DNA from: Cymbidium sinense | Taxonomy: Eukaryota > Streptophyta > Magnoliopsida > Asparagales > Orchidaceae | Length of the DNA: 64,000 bases | Direction: 5' to 3' | NCBI GenBank assembly: GCA_021442155.1 | Contig: CM038222.1 | Location: 106,705,121-106,769,120 of the forward strand | In this document: one piece after another, positions 12,855 to 23,033 of the stretch | Position numbering within the stretch: position 1 is the first letter of the stretch | Layout: every line of letters starts with the position of its first letter | Program-made: the position numbers and the translations under genes | Notes under the pieces: generated by a model | What the model saw: the letters and a program-made list of their open reading frames with translations, nothing else | Databases searched by the model: none | Told to the model about the DNA's origin: nothing

Positions 12855-13400
12855 TTGAAGAAATTCAAGAATAAAGCTAGCTTGAATTACATCTATGTCA
12901 GTTCTGATGGGTTCTCTGAATCTATTCCTAATAACTCTTCATGTCTAAACAACAACTATAATAATTTTGATCTTCTTCTTTTTGATTCAGAGTTTGATTT
13001 TCCTACTCTGAATGCTATGGGTTCACCTCTTGAGATAGAGTTGGAATCATATAATTCTGAGGGTCCCATAGGAGAGGCAGGTGAGCTGTGTGCAAACCTT
13101 CCATTACCCGCAATAAGATCACCAAAGTCAACCTCCATGTGGCAAGGTTCTCCTAGCGCACCTCAAGATAGAGGGAAACAAGTCATTAGTTTAGAGGATC
13201 GAGAAGCCCCTACACAAGATGCACCACCCTTGGATATGCTTATGGAGGATTTGCCCAAGGTGGACTACAATGTCCTCTTTCATTTAAGAAAGTTTCCATC
13301 CAAGCTAAGCATATAAAATGCCCTTATCTTATCTAAAGAGATGAGGGAATCATTAAACAAGGCTCTCTTTGATCTTAAGATATGCTTCTTAGCTAACTAA
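12855..13400 (+). pseudogene. Gag-protease spacer, element A
   Basis: This 153-codon segment is rich in Ser, Asn, Glu and Pro and has no recognised domain until its end. There, VDYNVLFHLRKFPSKLSI followed by a stop and then ILSKEMRESLNKAL matches the segment that precedes the protease in Tat polyproteins ('YDVLAHL..IP..LS.YDAL..S...R.AL'). Element C has the equivalent at about 44,640-45,340. It is likely a linker cleaved during maturation. Confidence 0.5.
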
Positions 13401-13860
13401 TAATGGTTAGGAGGCACATTACACAAAAGAAGCATAAGGGATCACCTTCACAGATGAAGACCTTCTTTTAGGGGACATGGAGCACAACCGTCCCATCTAC
13501 ATTATAGTTGACATAGGCAGATTCTGACCAGCCTGAGTTCTCATAGATCTAGGTGCATCGATGAACAATATGAGTCTAAAGACCCTTACCTATTTGAGGA
13601 TTGACATCTCCACACTCTGAGGAGATTGTATGATGTTGAGAGATTCAATGAACAAAGGGGCTTTTGGGTTCCATAGTGTTGCCTTTGGAGATAGGTGACT
13701 AGAAGACTGAAGCCAAGTTTTATATCATTGATTCGAATACTTCATTTATTTCTTTGCTCAGTAAGCCCTGGATACATTAGAACAAGATAATTCCATCCTC
13801 CTTCCATTAATGCATCAAGTTCAGGAAGGATGGGATTGAATACTATGTCAAAGGAGATGA
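13401..13860 (+). pseudogene. pro: Retropepsin-type aspartic protease, decayed, element A
   Basis: The translated segment contains FTDEDLLLGDMEHNRPIYI, then VLIDLGASMNNMS. DLGAS is the active-site form usual in the Athila/Tat lineages, in place of DTG or DSG. Further on come FYIIDSNTSFISLLSKPWIH and NKIIPSSFH, the second conserved half of plant retropepsins. In-frame stops interrupt it (for example around 13,528 and 13,694). Element C keeps a matching DLGAS near 44,470-44,490 and LLGRPWIHQNKIIPSSLH at 44,185-44,397. The protease would cut the Gag-Pol polyprotein as a homodimer. Confidence 0.72.
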
Positions 13861-14880
13861 AAAATTATTTTCAATTAGAGAGGTTAAGATATATGAGGAT
13901 ACGACCTACTATCTTCCTCAAAACACCCTTTTTTGTGAACTTGGACAAAAATCAAATTCAAAAGAAAAATAAAATGAAGAAAAAAAAGAAAAGAAAAGAA
14001 AATGAAAAAAAATGAAATTGAAGAAGAAATAGACCAGCATATCCCACAGTTCATTTCTTCATATGGACATGTGGGTAGGATGACTCAACCTCCACCAGGA
14101 AGAGGTAGAGGCAAAAATAAAAGCAGTTCGAGAGGTGGAAGACCATTTGGTTGGCCATCAACCAACAAGGGTTATATTCCAGTTTATAAGAGTACCCCTA
14201 TTATTCACATAGACTTCGAATCCAGTTCAGAGGATGAGTCTACTGTGATTAGCATACCAGCCAACCCATCCCATCAGGTTTAATTGGAGGTGACACTCGA
14301 GCCAAACAATGATGAAGATCTGGCCTCCAGACAAAGCAAAGTATTAGAATGAAATGCATGTAAAACTATCAGGTAGAGGTTGAGAACCTTAGCTCTAACC
14401 TCACTTTCACCCCAAAAAGTTGAAGGTTTGGTAGTTAAGGAAGCCCCTAAGTCTTCTAGTGATATGAAGCTGAAGAGGTTCTTTTTGGGATCATCATCCT
14501 CAAGTCTTGAAGTTGATGTAAAACTAGAGGAGGATTCATTTAAAAAATTAATGGAATTACCATTTTGACTTTTACTTGTATTGTGTTCATAATCTTATAC
14601 ATAAAGGTTTGATTCCTCATACATGGTCTAGGCACATGTCAGAGTATTTTGAGAAGTTGTGGAACAATACAAGCAGGGAAATATAGAGCAAGACCGGGGT
14701 CGGTCTGATTGGTCTTGTTATGATGATGATGTTGCTTACAATAATTTGGACTCTGATAGGTTCTTTTCACACAACACTAACTCTTATGAGAATATGTGTT
14801 TAGAAACCTCAGATGATCTAGTTGATCTCTAAATCAAAGATGCATTGCTAGAATTTGAAGATGAGATCCATTCAATAATT
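13861..14880 (+). pseudogene. Protease-RT linker with Lys/Glu-rich and RG-rich parts, element A
   Basis: The linker begins with a Lys/Glu-rich stretch (about 13,935-14,030) encoded by a nearly pure purine tract, then a Pro/Arg/Gly stretch (PPPGRGRGKNKSSSRGG, about 14,090-14,145) resembling an RGG-type RNA-binding tail, then a Ser/Glu-rich acidic stretch. The same order occurs in element C (43,480-44,180). No enzyme motif is seen. In Ogre elements the protease-RT interval holds an intron; I cannot tell whether one was present here. Confidence 0.5.
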
Positions 14881-14907
14881 GACAAGCTTAACTAAATTAT
14901 CCTCGAG

Positions 14908-15710
14908 ATGAAAGAAAATTCATGCTCGACGTACATCAGTTTTTTGTTGAATGAAGAAGAAACTAATGAATTAGTTAGGCTATTGACTGAGTTTAAGGAC
15001 TACTTTGCATGGAGTTATGAAGAGATGCCCAGATTATCTCTAGACGTAGCAATTCACAAGCTAGCAATAGATCCTAGCACTAACCCTATCAAGCAAGCTC
15101 CTAGATGCATGTGATTAGAAATCAAACAGGTTAAGTCAAGAAACAAAAAATACCCTACCTAGTTAACAAGTGTCATCCTAGTTAAGAAGAAGAATGGCCA
15201 AATTTGTATTTGTGTCTATTTTAGGGATTTAAATAAGGCATGTCCTAAGGATGAGTTTTCTCTTCCTATTCCAGAATTGATGGTGGACATTGCCTCATCT
15301 CATGTAGTTTTCTCTTTCATGGATGGGTCATCTGGCTATAACCAAATCAAGATGTCTCCCGAGGGTGAAAGAAACACTGCTTTTCGAACCCCAATCGAAA
15401 TCTTTTGTTATAGGGTCATACCTTTCGGCCTTAAAAATGCTAGTGCTACATACCAATGGGCCATGAATCAGATCTTCAATGAACTCATCCATCATCAGGT
15501 TGAGTGTTAGGTTTATGATCTAGTAGTCAAGAGTACAGAAAAGGAAGACCATCTCTTTGACTTGAGAGTAGTTTTTGAACAGTTAAGACAATATATCTTT
15601 AAAATGAATCCCCTGAAGTGTGCATTCAGAGTAGCTTCAGGGAAATTCCTTAGGTTTGTTGTTCGACACCAAGGAATAGAAATTGATCCAGAAAAAAATT
15701 AAAGCTATCT
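14908..15710 (+). pseudogene. pol: Reverse transcriptase, decayed, element A
   Basis: Landmarks in order: FKDYFAWSYEEMPRLSLDVAIHKL (usual start of plant Ty3/gypsy RT), VILVKKKNGQI, YFRDLNKACPKDEF (normally DFRDLN), FMDGSSGYNQI (motif A with its catalytic Asp), RVIPFGLKNASATYQ, and the YVDD box at about 15,508-15,520. The box is destroyed here: a TAG replaces Tyr and the first Asp codon has become Tyr. Element C keeps an intact YVDD at 42,499-42,510. The enzyme would copy element RNA into DNA inside particles. The open frame 15,277-15,510 spans the palm. Confidence 0.85.
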
Positions 15711-16215
15711 TAGAAATACCACCTCCTAAGAGTTTAACTCAACTCAGATCAAGGATAGCTGGAATATCTAAGAAACTTTATTTCTAACCTATCAGGAAGA
15801 TGCAAGCCATTCTCAGCACTTATCAAAAAGGATGCCAAGTTAAAGTGGGATGACAAGTATCAGCATGCCTTTGAAGACATCAAGCAATATTTAATAAAGT
15901 CGCCAGTTCTAGAAACCCCTATCCTGGGCAGGCTACTCATCCTCTACACTATTGCATTGAATGACTCTCTCAATGCTCTGTTGGCCTAAACCAATGATAA
16001 AAGGAAGGAGAATGATCTCTACTATCTCAGTCGTCATTTGATTTCTGTTGAAGCAAACTATCCACCTATTGAGAAACATTGCCTGGCTTTGATCTTTGCA
16101 TCTCAGAAGTTACGACACTATATGCTTTCTCATAAGGTGAACTTGATCTCCAGAACCAATCCACTGCAGTACCTCATGACACGACCAACACTATCCGAAT
16201 GTTTGGCATGATGGT
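15711..16215 (+). pseudogene. pol: Connection and Ty3-type RNase H, decayed, element A
   Basis: The region translates to PPPKSLTQLRS, SGRCKPFSALIKKDAKLKWDD, HAFEDIKQYLIKSPVL, then LYTIALNDSLNALLA, a stop, YLSRHLISVEANYPPIEKHC and LALIFASQKLRHYML. This is the tether plus RNase H that follow RT in Ty3/gypsy elements. The usual LYxDAS catalytic segment is degenerate (LYTIALNDS), as is common in Tat elements, where a second RNase H supplies or supplements the activity. Homologues here are 27,855-28,130 (element B) and 41,791-42,370 (element C). Confidence 0.75.
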
Positions 16216-16239
16216 CCATGATCCTCTCATAGTTTTAAA

Positions 16240-16800
16240 TCATATTCGTACCCCTCTGTGCAATAGAAGGATAAGCACTAACAGATTTCTTAGTAGCACA
16301 CCCACTTCTTGCAGATTCTCCACTTAGTGATGATCTCCCTGACAAACAAATCATGCTTCCCCTTTATGAAAAAAAGTTGTACCATCAAAATACATCTCCC
16401 ATCGACAGTTGTTAACCTCTCTAGAAAAGGAAGGGTAGGAATAGTTCTCTTAACTCCAAACTGTGAAGTGAAGAGATTTTCATACTATCTTTCCAATCCC
16501 CGCACCAACAATGAAGTCCAGTACGAGGCTTTGATTGTCAGTCTGGAGTTAACTATCACAGTGTGTGTCAAGAGCATCAACATCTTTGGGTATTATTAGT
16601 TGGTCATCAATTAGATTGTCAGGTCCTATAAGGTTCTCAAATCTATGCTTCGTCATTACCACGAGTATACCATGAAGCTATTGGCCCAAATCCCTGAAGT
16701 CACCATCTATAAGGTTCCTCGAGTAGAGAACGCAGTAGCAGATGTTTTGGCCAAACTTGCTAAAGAATTAGCATGTCCAGAAGTTAAGTCCATTTCAATA
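16240..16800 (+). pseudogene. pol: Archaeal-type RNase H (second RNase H), rearranged, element A
   Basis: Identified by GIVLLTPNCEVKRFSYYLSN, NNEVQYEALIVSLELTI, SINIFGYY with a TAG, and VPRVENAVADVLAKLAKEL. This is the pattern of the archaeal-like RNase H that defines the Tat lineage. The conserved opening MYFDGA (first catalytic Asp), present in element B at 28,305, is missing. In its place about 16,355-16,410 reads as the reverse complement of that very segment, so a short inversion has removed the first active-site residue. Stops at 16,597 and 16,612 replace Gln codons of the GDSQLVINQ motif seen intact in element C. Confidence 0.8.
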
Positions 16801-17720
16801 AGGGTCAAAAATAGACAAGTCATATCTCTTATTGATGCTGAACTCATCGAGAGACTTTCTCTTGAAGGGGAGGTTGTCGTTGTCTATAAGGACAAGGAGC
16901 TAGATTAGAGGCAACCGTTCATAGACTATTTGAACACCGGCAAACTACCTGAAGAAAAGTCATAAGCCCATTAGGTGAAATAGAGAGCTCTTTCCTTTGC
17001 TCTCATTGATGGCACTCTGCACTATCGGTCCTTTGACCAAATGTGGTTATGTTATTTAGACAAACACAAAGCTCGTGGCATTATAATTGAAGTACATTCA
17101 GGTCTATGTGTAGCACACCAATCCGGTCTGAAGATGAAGATGAAGATCAAGAGACTAGAATACTACTAGCCTTCGATGATTATAGACTGTATGGATGTAG
17201 TTAGGAGATGTCATTAGTGTCAAGTATACGGAGTGGTCCTCCACCAACCACCCAATATTCTACACCTACATTGGCCTCATGGCCATTTGAGTGTTGGGGT
17301 ACCAACATTGTGGGTCCGATCGATCCTCCTTCTTCCAAGGGTCATCGGTTCATCTTAGTTGCCACCGACTACTTTTCCAAGTGGGCAGAGGCAATCCCAC
17401 TCAGAGAGGTCACAACTCAGCATGTGCTTCAGTTTTTCTAGAATTATATCATATATAGGTTCGGGGTGCCTAGATGAATTATATCCGATAATGATACTAA
17501 ATTCAAAAGCACCAAGATGTCAGCTTCGCCAAAAGACATGGTATAGATTGGAGACACTCCACCATCTACTACGCAAGAGAAAATGGCTTAGTAGAATCAT
17601 TCAATAAAACTCTTGTCCAGATACTAAAGAAGACTCTTGATCACAACAAAAGATAGTGAAATGAGTAGTTGGTTTAAGCCTTATGGGCCTACCGCACATA
17701 CCATATACCCAACTCACACT
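16801..17720 (+). pseudogene. pol: Integrase (zinc-binding and catalytic core), decayed, element A
   Basis: The zinc-binding part is visible as EVHSGLCVAHQSG followed by DCMDVVRRCH, a stop, then CQVYG (an HHCC pattern). The catalytic core follows: WPFECWGTNIVGPI, FILVATDYFSKWAEAIPLREVT (first Asp in the usual VDYFSKW context), IISDNDTKF (second Asp) and ENGLVESFNKTL (Glu). Several TAG codons and frame changes interrupt it. The enzyme would insert element DNA into nuclear chromosomes. Homologues are 28,849-29,700 and, inverted, 40,481-41,270. Confidence 0.83.
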
Positions 17721-18133
17721 ATTTTCCTTAGTGTATGTCGCTCTCGCTTTTTAGAAGTTCAACTCCCATCACTAAGGATAGCATTGGGTAGCAAGATCAT
17801 TATAGAGTAGAATGCAAAGTTGTGGTTAGAAGAGCTTGAAGGTTTAGAGGAGAGTCGCCATGCATGCAAACCTCGAAGGTACAAGCCAAAATGATTCAAG
17901 CTCACAACAACCTGGTCCACCCTAGGTCTTTCTGAGTAGGACAACTTTTGTTAGTCCTAAGGAGACCAATTATTGCACATCGAAAGATGGGAGGCAAGTT
18001 TGAACCCACTTGGGAAGGCCCCTATGTCACAGAGAAGGCCTACCAAGGAGGATCTTATTAGCTTATTGATCATAAATGGGAACACCCGATGCTTCCAATT
18101 AATGAGCTCTATTTGAAGAAATATTACCCATAA
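17721..18133 (+). pseudogene. pol: Integrase C-terminal domain and end of pol, element A
   Basis: The segment reads LWLEELEGLEE (with shifts), IQAHNNLVHPRSF, GQLLLVLRRPIIAHRKMGGKFEPTWEGPY, then GGSYQLIDHK and KKYYP before a TAA at 18,131-18,133. FEPTWEGPY is the 'W.GP(Y/F)' motif of the integrase C-terminal domain. All three copies end with KYYP and a stop, so the end of pol is secure. No chromodomain follows, which agrees with a non-chromovirus Tat element. Confidence 0.8.
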
Positions 18134-21100
18134 AAATCATGTTTGAAAACAATTCTATCAATCAACAAAAATTTGATTCTATTTCATCAAAATCTTCTTC
18201 TTTGAAGCATTTGTTGTCTACCATGACATGACATGTTTAAGGTAGGTGTAAGAATCCCCTAGTGGCATCCTATCCCTCTTTCATAACACAAACACTATTT
18301 TTTGATACTATTAGATTTGGTGTGAGAGAACCCAAGAGGCATCCTATTTTGATTAGCATAACTAAGTTAAGTGTGAGAGAACCCAAGCGACATCCTTTCT
18401 TAGCGGGAATTCTCGTTTGACATCTATGGCATCGTTTCATCAAATTCCCTCAGCATGTTTATGGTAGGTGTAAGAGTCCCCCAGCGGCATCCTATTCCTT
18501 TTCACACAAGCACAAAAATAAACACATATCTTTTATCTCGGGCTATTTTGATGTGGGTGTAAGCCCCTCGTGGCACACACTCATTAGCTGCTCAGGTCAG
18601 ATTTATATGCTATCTCGCTAGTCTGCCGCCCCAGTGGTCATTTGTTTGGAAGATGTGAGTCCCCATGCCTTCTTCTTAACTTGACCATTGTAAACCAAGG
18701 AGCACCTTATTAGTATGGTAGACTTCACTACCTAGTTAGTAAGCTACCTCGTGTTGATTTCATTTAAGAAGATGTGAGTCTTCGAGCTTTATTCTTGAAC
18801 TAATGATCATGATCTAATTAGGTCGAGTATATTTGAAGTTTAGGATAAGTCTCCCAGAGGCTCTTTCCTCTTGAATACTTTTGAGTCAATATAAATCCCC
18901 CAATGGCATTCACTTAGTAGTCACCCTAGGTCAAATGGCACCTATCGAGCCGAAGACAGACTATCCTAGCAATTAGTTCTACTATAGGAGGATGTGAGTC
19001 CCTGAGCTTTCTTCCTAGGGTGATTGTTGCAAATTGACTGGCACCTTAGGTTGGTTGATGTTCATTATGCTGATAATGACTCACCTAGTGGATACACTAC
19101 TCTTGGTAGATGTGAGTCCCCGCGCTTTCTCCTTAAGTTGGCCACTGAAAACCTATTTGATATATGACTAGCCATGTCTTCTTCTTCAAGGTTTTGGATT
19201 AAGCCCTTAGGGGCCCCTCTCCCTGTGGGAATTCTATTTGGATCATGTCCTTTGTGAAACCATTTAGACACTACCCGGGTTACTTTTGGATTAGACAGTC
19301 CCCCTTTCCTAGTAGCCATCCCTGTGGTTGGAGAATTTATTCAGTAGATGTATAGATTCTTCCTTGGTTCAGTATATCTGAGATAGGTCTAGGCTGATAT
19401 AAGCCCCTTCTCAATTTGATCCCTCATAAACTAATAGGGTCCATGATAAACAAAATAAACAAACAAATTAATTCGCTTGTGGATTAGGAATTCAAGCCCT
19501 CAAAGGGCCTTTTCCAAGGTGCATCCTATCTTTAGGTCGGTCGCAGAGAACTCCTTATAGAATTGCCACTACCGAGTGAGATAAATCCTGTTGGTACTCA
19601 TAGTCGCCTTAGTCGAAGTTCAATCTATTTTTCGAGCAAAGTGTTACCGGCCATTCTCGCTTTGGAAGATGTAAGACTATGACGCATTATTTCTAGCATA
19701 ATAGTCACAAATCGACGGGCAGCCCTACGCCGGGTTTAATTTGTTGCCCAAAGCAATCGATCACCCCAGTGGTCTTTTGTAGTGGAAGATGTGAGTCCCC
19801 GAGCTTTCTTCCCTCGAATTGATCATTATAAACTGAAAGGCACTCCTTTGGTAGAATAGTTATCCTAACGGCTGAGAAGCTACTCCCTTTGGTTCAATAA
19901 ATCTGAGATAGGTCTAGGATGATATAAGCTCCATCTTAGTGTGATCCATCATAAACTAACATAATCCATCAAAATAAACTAAGAAATGAAATTAATCTTT
20001 GACTATCATTAACCTGATTTAAGTCCCCCAGTAGCATTCACTCAATAGTCAGCCTTAGGTCGAGTCCAATTTATTTCCCAAAGAAACTGATCACCCCAGT
20101 GGTTTCTTATTTCTAGAAGATGTGAGTCACCGTGCTTTCTTCTTAAGACTTGACCATTACAAATTGAAAGGCATCCCCTTGGTTGGATAGTCCTACCTTA
20201 TGGTTGGTAGACTACTCCCTTTGGATTAGTAGATCTGAATTAGGTCTAGGCCTCCATGTCCCCTACTCAGTGCAATCCAGCTCAAACTGATGGGACCCAT
20301 CAAAACAAATTTAAAAATGAAATTAATCTTGACTATCTTCGAGTTGATCTAAATCCCCCAGCGGCATTGACTCAATAGTCAGCCCTAGGTTGGGTTCAAT
20401 TTATTGCACTGCCAATAGATCACCCCAGCAACTGGTCTCTACTTTGGAGGATGCAAGTCTACTATGCTTTCTTTCTAGTACAATTATTGCATACTAAAAG
20501 GCATCCCTTTGGTCAGTTAGTCCAATTATGTGTTTAATAGACTACCACTTTGGATTGGTAAACCTGAGTCAGGTCTAGGCCTCCATGGCTCTTACTCAGT
20601 ATGATCTAATGCAAACTAACAGGGTCTATTTCAGAGTCTAAAATTAAAAACCTAAAACAAACAAAAATAATTTATCAATCTAAATCCAATCTTTTGCTTC
20701 TCCTTAGTGAGATGCAAATCTTTTTAGTTCCCCAGTAGATCTAGAATTCTAATCCCTCAGTAGATTTCATCTTTCTTCCCTTGTGGATGACTTGAACTTG
20801 CTTCCCTAGTGGAGAGTTCACTTGTCTATCTCCAGTGGAGTCAAAATAAATACAATTAAATAAACAACAAATTGAAGCAAATTCAACCCTCTTCCCCCAC
20901 CAGGACTTAATTAAATAAATCAAATTTCTCCCCAATGAGACTCAAATCAAATCAAATCAAACCTCTCATCCCTTTATGGATGACTTGAACTTGCTTCCCT
21001 AGTGGAAGGTTCACATACTCTATCTCTAGTGGATTCCTCCTTCCCTCTATTATGTCCTTGACATAAGTAGAGCCACATTGCACTAAGCTCTAAATTCCTT

Positions 21101-21227
21101 CTACACCTCAAGTTAGGAGTAGTTCATCTCTGTTAGTGCTTGGGATTGTTGGTGTTGTTGATCATTTTGGTCAACACCAACACGTGCGGTGTTCCTTGTC
21201 GTCACACAACACCTATTGGGCGCCCTT
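18134..21227 (+). repeat. 3' untranslated tandem-repeat region, element A
   Basis: Non-coding, built of degenerate repeats. At 18,240-18,560 a 'GTGTAAGA.TCCCC.AG.GGCATCC' motif appears about five times. From 18,640 to 20,470 a 'GAAGATGTGAGTCCCCGAGC' motif followed by TTTCTTC recurs about seven or eight times, its ends (GGAAGA/TCTTCC) able to pair. A third block ('CTGAGATAGGTCTAGG...') starts near 19,375, 19,910, 20,230 and 20,565, giving a larger unit of roughly 320-530 bp. A variable tandem-repeat 3' UTR is known for plant Tat/Ogre elements and can seed satellites. Elements B and C have the same region. Confidence 0.75.
21148..21181 (+). other. Conserved stem-loop just before the 3' LTR, element A
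   Basis: GTTGGTGTTG (21,148-21,157) pairs with CAACACCAAC (21,172-21,181) around a 14-base loop. Element C has a comparable stem at 37,343-37,369 at the same distance from its LTR. It occupies the place where a polypurine tract is normally expected. A role in plus-strand priming or RNA 3' processing is speculative. Confidence 0.5.
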
Positions 21228-21599
21228 TGTTGACCTCAATTTTTAGGATGAGATTTCAACCCCTTCCATCTTAGACATAGGACTCCTCTTAGACTTTAAG
21301 AGATCATTAGTCTTAAGACAAATATAGTGATTAGGTGGATACTCAACCTAGCCCTAGGACTAAGAAGTGTTAGCAATAGGAGTAAGTCATGCCTTAGGGG
21401 TGTTAGGAAAATTTTCCTACCCTATAGCTTGAACCACATTCCTTACTTTCGTCCTTCAAGTCAAACTCCAAATCAAATCAACATCAAACCTAAATTGATT
21501 CTAGCTAAATTGTTTTCTCCCAAACTCAAATCAATTCCACATCATTGAAACCCATGATTGAAACTTATGATTAAAGCCCATGATTGAAAATTCCAAGTC

Positions 21600-22080
21600 T
21601 TGCTTAAGTCCTTCAATCCCCTCCTAAGGAATTAGCCTAAATCGTGTTCAAATCAATTCAAACTCATGAATTATTTTGCATAACTCATTTTTATTCACAT
21701 ATATAAATGGAATATAAATTCAAATCAATCAAACTAAACCTAAAATTCAAATCCAAATTTAAAATCTTTCTTAAGTCACTTTGATTTTATCTTATGGACT
21801 TAGCCTAGATCATGTTCAAATCACTTCAAATCTTTGAAATTTTCTCATAACTCATTTATATTCTCATTTATATACACATATATAAATTAAAAATAAATTC
21901 AAATCAATTAAACTAAACCCAAAATTCAAATCCAAATTTAAAACCTTTCCTAAGTCACTTTCATTTTCTCTTGACTTCGCTTAGAACATGTTCAAATCAC
22001 TTCAAATCATTGAAATTTTCTCATTACTCATTTATATTCTCATTTATATTCACATATATAAATGAAATACAAATTCAAAC
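21600..22080 (+). repeat. ~177-bp tandem repeat inside the LTR
   Basis: A unit containing 'TATATTCACATATATAAATG' and 'GACTTAGCCTAGATCATG' recurs with the ATATATA landmark near 21,697, 21,874 and 22,051. Base 1-170 of the window holds the last unit of the same array in the 5' LTR. Unit number varies among LTRs. Confidence 0.7.
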
Positions 22081-23033
22081 AACCAAAACTAACTCCAAAA
22101 ATCAAACATAAATTCAATCAAAATCCAACCTAAGCCTTTCAAGTCAAAATCTTGAACTTAGCCAAATCAATTTTGACGCAAACCAAACCCTTGATTTTTC
22201 TTCATGACTCAATCAATCCTTCAATCATGAATCCAAATATAAACATAAACTTTAATCAACAAACCAAAACTAAATCCAAAAATCAAACCCAAGTCAAATT
22301 CATGTTCAGCCTTTTGAACTTGAAATTGTCAAATGAATCAAAATCCATTTGGCTTCAAACCACTTGCAAATGGATTTATATTTCAATCATAAGTCCATAT
22401 GCGAGTTCAATCAAACTCAAATCAAGCTTTGACCATGCCATTACCCCTACTTAGGCTCACTTGACCCAAAGTAACCTAAAGTACCCTTACGAGCCAAATT
22501 CTAATCCTAACCAAATTGGATTGAACTAAGCCTATTTAAGCCTCACATTGTGAACAACAATCATCATAAGATGATCAATCACTCAAATTGGGCCAAACCA
22601 AGTCAAACCTAAGGGTTGACCAAGTCAACACTTAGCCAAAATAAAACCCAACATAGCAAAAATCTACCATAGGCCAAATTGATTGAAACTAATGATCTAA
22701 GTTCAATTGGCCACTTGACCCAAGTTGACTCAACTTGACCTAAAAAGTCAAAATGTGTCAAAACTTGATCTAAGCCAAATTGATTGAAATCAATGGGTCA
22801 AGTTCATTCCAAAATGATTGTTGAACTTGGCCAAAGCCTCAATTGGCCAAGTAGACCTAACCTAGCTCAATTGACCATGAACCCAACTTGACCTAAATGG
22901 TCAAATTGAGCCAAATTCAAACTTAACAAAAATTGATTGGAAACAATGATACCAATCCATTTTATAAGACTAACCAAATAATGAACCAACCCATGACCTA
23001 ACCCAAATAAGTCAAATGTGTCAATTTGGTCAA

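Noticed and set aside
18134..21227. Possible env-like third gene between pol and the 3' LTR
   Set aside because: Only degenerate tandem repeats and short random frames; no signal peptide or membrane segments conserved between copies.
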